Origin: Apostichopus californicus
Taxonomy: Eukaryota; Echinodermata; Holothuroidea; Aspidochirotida; Stichopodidae
DNA length: 26,187 nt
Assembly (NCBI GenBank): GCA_020650975.1
Contig: JAIPMN010031791.1
Span: 1 to 26,187, forward strand
Direction: 5' to 3'
Part shown: piece after piece, positions 7,984 through 19,900 of the stretch
Layout: each line of letters begins with the position of its first letter
How positions within the stretch are numbered: position 1 is the stretch's first letter
The notes under the pieces: model-generated
What the model was told of the DNA's origin: nothing
Database searches by the model: none
The model's input: the letters and a program-made list of their open reading frames with translations, nothing else
Position numbers and translations under genes: made by a program

Positions 7984-10900
7984 CTGTCGAAAATAGAAAA
8001 ACGAAAAGAGTTAACCCAACATGGTTTATGACGAGCTTTCCTTCATGACTGTTAGCTTGCTGTTGAGAAGTGATATATATTTTATCCTCCAAGCTTCAAC
8101 ACCCTCAGAAGCAATAGTTTAACTGAGTGTCAAAGAAATTGTCAATGTTTGTCTTTTATGCTTATGACATTTTAGAAAGAAGCAGTACTTTGGGTGTAAT
8201 TATAACTCCAGTTAACTTACTGACTATGGTGCTAGAGAGAAATGTAAATGATACCTCAGCCAGATATAAGAGACCAATGATTCTTCTGTCCATAACTGAT
8301 GTTGGCATTACTAGAACTGTACTACAAAAGTTGCTCTAAACTATCACCAGTCACAGGATGACTTCAGATGAAATTTTGATGATGATATGTCTAAAAGGAG
8401 TGATGATTAAACTCAACTCGACCATCAATGATACTAGTGAACGATGTTTAAACTGGCCCTTACCCCACCCATTTACTGATCAATACTGGTGCGTGAGGTT
8501 TGAACTGACCCTTACCCCACCCATCACTGATCAATACTTTTGCATGAAGTTTAAACTCACCATTAACCCACCCATTACTGATCAATACTGGTGTGTGATT
8601 TTACACTCCCTGTTACCCCAACCATTACTAATCAATACTGGTGTGTGATGTTACACTCACTGTTACCCCACCCATTACTAATCAATACTGGTGTGTGATG
8701 TTTACACTCCCCCTCACCCCACCCATTACTGATCAATACTGGTGCATGATGTTTAGACACCCCATTACCCCCCCCCCCGCCACTTTACCCCACCCATTAC
8801 TGATACTGGAGAGTAATCTTACTTTTCAAAGAGAACCTGGTCTGTTGATGTAAGCAGTGACTGGAGTTGTTTGTAGACGTTGAATTCCTTCAGCTTCCTC
8901 TGCCTTATATCTGCTCCTTCTTCCTCCTTCCAGACCAAGTTATTGATGCAGTAAACAGCAGCCACTTGCAACTTGACATTCTCATGTCTCTGTAGGGGGA
9001 GGATGGGGTGGGGGGGGGGGTAGAGAATAAGAAGCAGTGGCTTATTATATTATCATAGTAAAATGATTTACTCCTGTACAGCTTTTACATGGTTACAGTG
9101 TTTCCATGGTTACACTATCTAAGGATGATGCTGTTTGACAAGAGATGCTACTTTAGTTTGATGATAGAAAACTTTCTTTCGCATTTCAGTACTAAATACC
9201 ACATTATAATATTCTTACAAAACTTTCGAAAGACATCCAAATATCTAATACAATGGTATTATGAAATAATAAGATAAAAATTACTATCACCCAACAGTTT
9301 TCATAACTGTTCCTGGTTACCAGGCGACAACATGCAGAATATTAATGCAACTGCAAAGCCTGTTAATTTTTGTGATCATGAATTGAGATGCCGTGTATTA
9401 AACACCAGAATATAAAACATATTTTTTTCTTTGTTTATATGTTTTTCCTTTTTTTCTGATACAATTTATGCAATGAAAATTAAGACATAAATATACCTAA
9501 AAATACCTTGGTCACACAAACTACAAACCAAATGAAAAAGAAAAAAGGAAAAAATTGCTGAATGGTCTTGCCTAGTAATCATGTTTAACTGCTCTATGAA
9601 TATTCATATTGGAAGTTATTAAAATATTCACCCAGTTGGGACAATTCTCTATAAACTGTACTTTCATATCCTGCTTCAAAGCACTTATACTGATAGTTTG
9701 TGCAGTATGAGTCAGATAAGGAAACAAACTGTTCATACTGTCAGTATCAGTGCTTTGAAGCATGATTTGAGAGGAGTATAGAGTGGTATTAGCATTAGAA
9801 TCAGAAAAGGTTAGGAACTGTTCATACTGTCAGTACGAGTGTTTTGAAGCATGATATGAGGGGACAGTACAGAGTGGTATTAGCATTAGAATCATATAAA
9901 GGTTAGGAACTGTTCATACTGTCAGTGTGAGTGCTTTGAAGCATGACATGAGAGGACAGTATAGAGTGGTATTAGCTTTAGAAAATTGACCCAACTGTCT
10001 GTGAAACACAAGAGAATTTTCTCACCATATAATATGTCAATTTCTTCAAGATGTCCTCGTTAGACATGATAAAGTCTTTAGCGTTATTTCCGTCCGCTAT
10101 GTTCGCCAGGATGCAGAGGGTTTGCTCTTTGACCTCCGGTGGGTGGTTCCCCTCTAATATCATCACCACCGCTGTCATTATCTGTTTGTTGTGTGAGTTC
10201 ATAATTATATCGATGTCCTGTGAGAAGTAAAGGTCAAAGAAAAAACAGAAGTTACAAAGATGTCTTTCATTCGAATGAATTTATGGAATAATTGTTATTA
10301 CAGATGATTCTTTGCTGTTTGTTTGTTTAGATAACATTAACTGATGGTTAAGATATGAGTTTATTTAAATGCACTTGGGAAACACATGTTTCATGTGGAA
10401 AGTCTCTGTGAAACATTATTATTATTGTTATCATTTCTTTTTTTCCCCCCTCCATTTATTGATAACTCTAGAATCAAATGAACAATTAACTTCATACTAG
10501 ATGCTTCGAATTATATAAACGTCAGAACACAATAACAGTTATAATTACTGATATTATTGTTAATACTATTATTACAATTATTATTGTTATTATTATTATT
10601 GTTACTATTATTATTATTGTTGTTATTATTATTGTTAATACTATTATTACAATTAGTATTGTTATTGTTATTATTATTATTATAATTATTATTATTGTTG
10701 TTACTATTATTATTGTTACTATTATTATTATTATTGTTGTTTTTATTATTACTATTATTATTGTTAATACTATTATTACAATAAGTATTGTTATTATTAT
10801 TACTATTGTTGTTGTTATTATTACTATTATTATTGTTAATACTATTATTACAATTAGTATTGTTATTATTACAATTCTCACTATTGTTACTATTATTATT

Positions 10901-13900
10901 ATTATTTTGCTGTTGTTGTTATTATAAGTGTTATTATTATTGTTTATACTATTATTATTATTATTGTTGTTTTTATTATTATTATTATTATACCACATAT
11001 TTTAAGTGCTCAATACAAACCATGCAGTATGCTCACAAGCACTTTACAAACAAAAAAAGGATAATATACATACAAGAAACTAGATCAACTACTTATAAGT
11101 ATTGCAGGATAAGATGTGTCTTGATAATTCGTTTGAAAGCTCCAAGCGAATTGATAGTACGGATTGTGGTTGGAAGCTTGTTCCATATATGGCTCGTTGT
11201 GATTGAAAATGCATTATAGAGTCTGCATAGGGATGCCTTAGGTTGGAAAGAAAACTATATTTGGTGAAAGTAAGTGGGTAGGTTGGTTTGGCAACAACAC
11301 TAGATTAACTTTTGGTGACAGCGAGCAACAGACCAATGTGAGTGACAACAATAGTCTATTCCGATAGCATCCGATGTAAAACTTCTTTTAAAGAAAGAAG
11401 GTACTTAAAACTTCAAAGTCCAACTTTTTGTTAAAAAAAAAAATTCCTCTGAGGATAAATCATGTCAATATTATAAAGAATATGAGTAACATTGTTATTC
11501 GAAGCACACACAAGATACCACCAAATTTTCAAAAAATTCTCTGAAGAAGATATTGAAAATCTTACTGATTTTGATGACAATAAATTTCTGAGCAGTCCAA
11601 GCGTCTTCATTAGAATGTCAACGTTATCGTCCGTGAGCAGCTTAAACAGTTGTTCCGTGCCGAGCTGGGCGAGTATCGTGTTCTTGATATTCTGTTCCGA
11701 TTGGAAGGCCATGTTCATCAGACCCCAGATGCCGTTGAGCCTCAAGTACATGTTGTCACTCCTTGTTAGCTGACAGAACATAATCACTGCTCCAGATTCA
11801 ACTATGTGCTGCAATAAAAGGGAATAAAAACATGAGAAATGTCAGACAAAATTCAAGAAACAACAACGGCAAAATTTGAAGAGAGAGAAATGTCATGTTG
11901 CGAACGACTGGGTATAGCATCGAGCTGTCTGTGCCAGGCGATTTGGTGAGTTAAGATTTGTCAGTCACTGGTTGGAGGGTGGTGCAATATTTACCACATT
12001 GTCTATTAACATATATAAAGGTGGTACTATATTTACCACAGTCTTTCACAAATAAGGTGGTGCAATGTTACCCACATTAAATAACAAAACAAGGTGGCCA
12101 ATGTTACCCTCACAGCCTCACTGTATAACACAAATTACCACACTATATACGACAAATGAGGTGGCACAATCTTACAGTGTATAACACAAACATAGTTCCA
12201 TAATATTGCCGCACTATGTAACACACTCAAGGCAGTGCAAATTGTGCAATGTTACTTCATTATAACACAAACAAGGTGGAACAGTTTTACGTCATTCAAT
12301 TACAAAAACAAACTGTGCAATGTTATTACATTCAATAATGAAAACAAGGTGCCACAAATTTACCGCACTGTATAACACAAACAAGGTGGCACCATGTTAA
12401 CACATTGTATAACACAAACAAGGTGGTGCAATGTTACCATATTGTATAGCACAAACAATGGGGTGCAGTATTACCATTCTGTATAACACAAACATGGTGG
12501 CACATATTACCTCACTATATAACAAACAAGCTGCCACAATCTTATCACATTGAATAATACAAACAAGGTGGTGGCACAATCTTACCGCATTGAATAACAC
12601 AAACAAAATTATGCAATGGTACCTTACTGTATAACACACACATAAGGTGGCACAATGTTACAACACTGTATGACACAAACAGGGTGATACAAAATTACCA
12701 CACTGTACAACACAACTGTGGTGGGGCTATGTTACCATTCTGTATGATGGTGCAAAGCAACTTCATTGTATTAAGAAAAACAAGGTGCCAAAATGTTACC
12801 ATATTTTACAACACAAAACATGGTGGCGCAATCATACCACCTTGTAAAACACAAATAAGGTGCCACAATTTATTTCACAACGAAGGTGGTGCAATGTTTC
12901 AGTAGGATCATACAAACAAGGTGCCACAATGTTACCTTACTGTATAACAAAAACATGGTGCCACAATATTAACACACTATTTAACACAATCAAGGCAGTG
13001 CAATGTTACTTCATTATAACACAAACAAGGTGGAACAGTTTTACGACATTCAATTACAAAAACAAATTGCGCAATGTTATCACACTCAATGATGAAAACA
13101 AGGTGCCACAAATTTACCGCACTGTATAACACAAACAAGGTGGCACCAATTTAACACGTTTAACACAAACAAGGTGCTGCAAAACTACCACACTTTATAA
13201 CACAAACAAGGTGGCACGATTTTACATTGAATAACAAACAAGGTGTTACCTCACTGTATAACACAAACAAGATGGAGCAATGTTACCACATTGCATAAAA
13301 AACAAGGTGGCACAATGTTAAAATATTGTATAACACAAACAACGTGCCACCATGTTACCACAAAGAAGATGCCACAATGTACCACACAAACAAGTTGGTG
13401 CAATATTTCCATATTGTATAATACAAACAAGGTGCCACCATGTTACCACAATGTATTACAGAAACAATGTAGTGCAATATTACCATATTGTATAATACAA
13501 ACAAGGTGCCACCATGATACCACAAAGTATTACAGAAACAAGGTGCAATATTACCATATTGTATAATACAAACAAGGTGCCACCATATTATCTCACTCTT
13601 TAAGACAATGTGCCACAATTACAGAAGAAAGGTGCCACAATGTATCACAGAAAAAATGTTAGCAGATGGTATACCACAAAGAAGGTGCCACCATGTAACC
13701 ACAAACAAGGTGCCACAATGTTTAACAGAGAAAAGGTGGTGCAATGTAACCATGTTGTATAACAGAAACAAGGTGCCACAATATCTAACACAAACAAGGT
13801 ATACACAAACACAGGGTCACGTGATATCATTACGGTATTTTATATGAGAAACAAAGCACAATATTGCTATATCATACAAAAGAAACAATTAAAGTTGCTG

Positions 13901-16900
13901 TCTGTTTTAAAGCTATATATTAAAGCAAGAGGGATTTCCACCTGAGCTGAAAATGTAATAATTATATAAAATTTGCAGAAAAACAGGGATTAAATTTTGT
14001 GATTTCCTTTATATTAAAAGCAGTCAAGCACACAGGCATATATACAAATCACTACCTGGTGGTATACGTTCTACACACACACACACAGCTGTGTTTTACA
14101 TTCAAATGAGGACCCCATTGTTTTTTTTTTTCCCCATTGTTCAAATCCACGTACCCAAACCTTAATAATACCCCTTAACAATAGAATTCTTGCGAGGATG
14201 TGGTGATTCTTTAGAAATCACATCCGAGGACCTGGAATTCTTTTGTTCAAGTCCACAGTCAGAATACAAATCAAACGCACACACACATTACACAGTAGGT
14301 CCTTACCGATTTACTGGGTGAAAACTCCAGGAGAAGATTACAGATAGTTGAAGAGGCAGCGACCATTAGATCCTCAGATTGTTCTGTTTGTAGGATCTGT
14401 GTAAGAAATCATAAGATATCTCCAATTGAAATAGATTCAAACTTCTTTGTGGGTGATTCCAAGAAAAGGGCCCAACTTTGACAATTTTGGTTTGAATATT
14501 CCTGTTACAATGCGAGTCAGTGAAAGATACCTTCTGTGAGTTTAAAGATCATTTCTATCAAAATACAGCAAAAGGTTGAGTATTTATGTTTCATTCATGA
14601 TCGAGTTTGCTTATCCTCCAAGACAACTGCTCAAACTTCAAACAAATCTCTGATATTACCGTGTTGGATGTTTGAAATACAGTTTCCCATATTGTTTAAG
14701 ATGGGTTCATTACTCAAGTAAGGGAGTAAAAACAAAGTAATTTATATCATTGACGATGCTAAACCACTCGTGCAGTGTACTCAACAAGAAAAACCATCTC
14801 CGTTGATCTCTTGAGCTGGAAGTTCCTGGAACCATTAAAAGGCTTCATTTAAAAATCTTTGGGACTGATTTCTAATTCCAATCCTTTGATTCAGGGATAG
14901 GCATAAAATACAACTTTTACCGCAGAGAAATTGTGTACCCAATCTGCAGACCCCAACCCTAAGAAAAAAAGTACCTACTGCTTTGAGATGGAAATATTAC
15001 ATTATATGGTCAAATAAAATATCAGAAGATTCCACACGTGCATTGTTCGCCTGTTATCTTGAAACATCCTATCACAAAATTAGGCCCTAAGCCTATGTAC
15101 CAACTCCGCCCCCCCTCCCCCCTCCCCCCTTACGTATACATATTTTCATGTCATTCGTTGCCATAAGGTTCTGTGGACTGAACTGATAAGCCTTTTGGAA
15201 ACCTTGGGCCCACCTGTGCTCTACTCATAGGCCTAGGAGGCGGGGGGGGGGGCTGAGGGGCTGCAGTCCCCCACCAATTTTTTTAATGAAAATTCGGGCA
15301 ATATGATTAGAATTTTTCGGGCACCTACTGAAAGAAAAATAATTTGCAATGTGTTTTTCAATAATAAAAACTGATATTATTATTATCATTATTATTGTAA
15401 CGATTACCCCAATAATTATAACCAATTAATAATACACGGCAAATAACAGGGCAAATGATTGTATGTTATTGGCATGCGATGTAATAACCGATGCATGCCT
15501 ATATGATATGCACATTGACATGTTGAACACGCGCGGAGCGTGTGAAAAATTTTGGTTATATTTTTCGGGCAAGTCGTTACAGCCCCCCCCCCCGCAAACC
15601 AAATTGGGCTCCTACGCCTATGGCTCTACTCACATTCATTAATGGTCTCCATACACCATGGTCTTGAAAACTGGTCCTGAGCTGCTGAACGGATCTTGAG
15701 AGACTGTGTAAACATCTAAAAATCACAAAAATAAGTAAATATTGTATGGAAACCATCCTTTTATAAACTTCTATTTAAACTAAGAGATATTAACTTAAAC
15801 CATCGAGTTAAAAGTTACAGGGATATTCGGGAGGCAGAAGGTCATTGTTAAAATAAAATTCTAGTAAATGTTCTGTATCGTTCGATCATAATTGGAAGAT
15901 TTCTCAAGACATATTAAAGGAATATCTTTATTTTTTATGTTTTTTGGATTGGTGAAAAAGCAATACATTCTAAGAACTCTAGCGAAACTTGCTTCCAATT
16001 CTCGAGATTTTGGTAACTGAAATTGTCGCAGTTTTTATCATAAATGAACCTTGAAGCAAACAGGAGTGATGTAATAGTTGCACACTGAGAGAAAAATGTT
16101 TTGTTTTACATTTTCACTTTTACTTATATCACCTTGTATTGGGTTAGGGTTCCAACTTTACCTAAAGGGGGTGTGAAGCTTGTAATGTACCAATGATGAT
16201 GATAGTGTATTCATACTGATTATACATCCAGATTTTGACGGAGAAAATTGTACTTAAATGTTGAGTAAACAAAAACAATAAAGACAAATTTAGTAGTGGG
16301 CTTCTGTGACATCACACCTGTTTGCTCTAAGTTAACTATTGGTTCAAAACTTGCAAACTTCAAATGTTGCTATCTCGAAAACGATACGAAGGAATTGAAC
16401 CAGGCGCGTAGCCAGGAATTTGCCATGGGAGGGGCGAAACTGTAGGCAATCTATCTACAAGAAAATTTTGGCTGAAAATGTCTCCCAGATCGCTGGAAAT
16501 GGCACTTCCCAGGTCTTGTAAGTTGCATCTTAGCATTTCCTCTTTGAAATTACTAGCGATATTATAAAAACATCCCCAAAAAATATGCTCAAGGGGGGGC
16601 GGCTGCCCCCTTTGCGCCCCCCCTGGCTACGAGCCTGCATTGAACACAACATTTCACTATGCAGGATGCTTAGAATGCGTTCCTCCTCTTTCATCTGGAC
16701 TATCAAAATGCTGCAGAAATTTTGTGAAGGGATTTACCTGACAGCGGCTAATCTGACTTTATAATTCTCGTCTGACATCGACTGTTCCATGTCATCCATT
16801 AACGGTTCTGTTTCTATTATCTGTTGAAAACGAAAGGAAAGAATACAATTGATAATTGACACCAACTAAAAAAAGAACAATGGACCCTATAACAATCACA

Positions 16901-19900
16901 TATTATAACAAAGAATAATTTATTGTTCAAAGTTTGTGAAGGCTTTGAATTTTGTCCCTCATAAAATACTATGATTCCCATGTAAAAAAAAAAAACCCTG
17001 GTATTCATATTTTGATATTTGGATTTGTACAGCGATCTGAACATTTTGCATGGCACTTTAGCGATGTGATACTGGAGAAATAATTCCCTGCATAAAATGG
17101 TTAAATAATTAAATCAAGGATGAAAAGTGGAGACTTTACCACATCGTTGGGAGTGCCTGTATAGTACATGTAAATGGGTAATAATATATTCAAGTACAAC
17201 AAACGACGAGATGAACCAGAAATCCAGTCAATGCAGTCTTGTTGATTGTTCTATTTTCCTTACTTTTTTCCTGATTTCTTCGTCATTTGCCGAGATAGCT
17301 GCAAATGTCATAAAAGCGGCTTGTTTCAAATTTTGTACTGATTCAGATGGGTGTAACTGTAAAATAAGAACAAAACACACAAATAAAATCATCAATCGAT
17401 CAAGCAATAAAATAATAAATAAATGTAAGTTATCAATTTGAATTAAGTAAACTCTTCATAATCATAAGACCAATTGACCATACTTTTCAAAGCCATGGAA
17501 ACCATAGGACAGGAGTGGAACAATTCATTGATATCAAACTCTACCAATCTTGACATTATCCCTTACGCCAAATTCCAAAAACGACAACATGAACAACCCA
17601 CATACTAGCCTAATTTGTATTCTGTCTGCAAGTGTCGGGCATGAAACAGAGGTTGCTCTAGCCAACGTGAAATCTTTTCGCCGAACCTGTCTGCCCACAC
17701 CTGTGTTGTAACAATTTTAGGTGAATTATGAAAATTTGGACTAGGTTAAAGATAATCTCTTTTGACATATGGACTCAAATCTGAAAATGGGCCTCTGAAA
17801 ATGGGCCCCTCAAAATGGGCCTCTACAAACCCACTCTAGATCTCAGAAACAATGTACTCTACTGTAACCTTGGCTACTAAAGTTTAAAAATAAACAAAAT
17901 GGAGTAAAATGGAGTAGAAAGACCTAAATTTGGTCTTCACTGCAATATCCAACTCAATAACAAAACAGCCTTTGACAACGCAATGTTCTCAACCTATCAC
18001 CCGCTCATATATGCCGGCAGTCATAAGACCCTATTTGAAATTGAATCAAAGCCATAGATAAAACATTCTCTATTGCATAGAATTAAAGATATATACAAGC
18101 AAACAAACACCTGTGACTTACTTTCCTATACAAACAAACAAACACCTGCGACTTACTTTCCTATACAAACAAACAAAGGCGTGTGACTTACTTTCCTATA
18201 CAAACAAACAAAGGCGTGTGACTTACTTTCCTATACAAACAAACAAACACCAGTGACTTACTTTCCTATACAAACAAACACCTGTGACTTACTTTCCTAA
18301 ACAAACAAACACCTGTGACTTACTTTCCTAAACAAACAAACACCTGCGACTTACTTTCCGATACAAACAAACAAACACCTGTGACTTACTTTCCTATACA
18401 AACAAACAAAGGCGTGTGACTTACTTTCCTATACAAACAAACAAACAAACACCAGTGACTTACTTTCCTATACAAACAAACACCTGTGACTTACTTTCCT
18501 AAACAAACAAACACCTGTGACTTACTTTCCTATACAAACAAACAAACACACACCTGTGACTTACTTTCCTATACAAACAAACAAACACCTGTGACTTACT
18601 TTCCTATACAAACAAACAAAGGCGTGTGACTTACTTTCCTATACAAACAAACACCTGTGACTTACTTTCCTATACAAACAAACAAAGGCGTGTGACTTAC
18701 TTTCCTATACAAACAAACAAACACCTGTGACTTACTTTCCTATACAAACAAACAAAGACGTGTGACTTACTTTCGTATACAAACAAACAAACACCTGTGA
18801 CTTACTTTCCTATACAAACAAACAAAGGCGTGTGACTTACTTTCCTATACAAACAAACAAACACCTGTGACTTACTTTCCCATACAAACAAACAAACACC
18901 TGTGACTTACTTTCCTATACAAACAAACACCTGTGACTTACTTTCCCATGCAAACAAACACCTGTGACTTACTTTCCTATACAAACAAACACCTGTGACT
19001 TACTTTCCTATACAAACAATCAAACACCTGTGACTTACTTTCCTATACAAACAAACAAACACCTGTGACTTACTTTCCGATACAAACAAACAAACACCTG
19101 TGACTTACTTTCCTAAACAAACAAACAAACACCTGTGACTTACTTTCCTAAACAAACAAACAAACACCTGCGACTTACTTTCCTGTCTTTAACATTTAAA
19201 TATGAAGCTATCGTTGGTATGAGATGGTCTGTTATGCTGGCCGTCTTTTGAAGTTCAACATCCTCTTCCACTAAGAAGGCTAACGCTTCAGCTCCGGCCA
19301 CCCGGTCATGCACCGAACAGTCTCGTTTACACATCCGCACCAGACAAGGTAAGACCTATACGAAACCCAGACACATAAAAAAATTAAGAATGACGAACAA
19401 CAGAAAGCATAGACAGCCCTCCCCTCCCCCTTACCCCCTCCGAAAAACTGATCATGAAATGTTAGAGAAAGCAAACCCAATCGTCATCTTTATCTCATAT
19501 TATTGATATGCTAGTGATGGACATATCCCCTGAACAGCTAAGAACAATTTAACTCTGCTTTGAGGGTGTTTATTTCTTTTTCCTTTTTTTTCTTTTTCAT
19601 ATGTTAGGACAGAAGGCTTGAGCGACTGTAAATTGAAATCACAGAGCCAGTATTTGCAAGAGGATATTTCCCAAAAAGAAGATTTTGTTTTTTTGCTGTC
19701 TTTCATCGTAAGCAACCCTATCATAAAATATAAAGATGATGGTTGGATTGGTTTCTCTTTTAATACTCGGTGTACCAAGTCCCCCCTCCCCACCCCTGAT
19801 ATGACATTTGAACGATGATATCTTCCAAACGAAGGTTTTTACTTTGCTGTTGAGGAACATTTTTGTCGTAAGCATCTCTACCATAAAACATAAAGATGAA

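Noticed and set aside
7808-8092. 94-codon minus-strand frame as an extended ARMC8 C-terminus
   Set aside because: The real last exon is in another frame (7983-7950, ending ALQQFAQ) with a good acceptor; the longer frame has no family similarity.
8358-8853. Proline/tyrosine-rich repeat protein
   Set aside because: The frame stays open only because the 51-bp minisatellite unit is a multiple of three; it is antisense to an ARMC8 intron.
10522-11219. Long open frames giving poly-Asn/Ile or poly-Leu proteins
   Set aside because: Produced by the ATT/GTT array read in two directions; no splice or start context.
12397-13847. Histidine/threonine/cysteine-rich open frames on both strands
   Set aside because: All follow the 37-bp minisatellite and are interrupted wherever unit length changes.
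18094-19178. CRISPR-like array of short direct repeats
   Set aside because: The whole 31/35-bp unit repeats with no unique spacers; context is an animal gene intron. It is a minisatellite.
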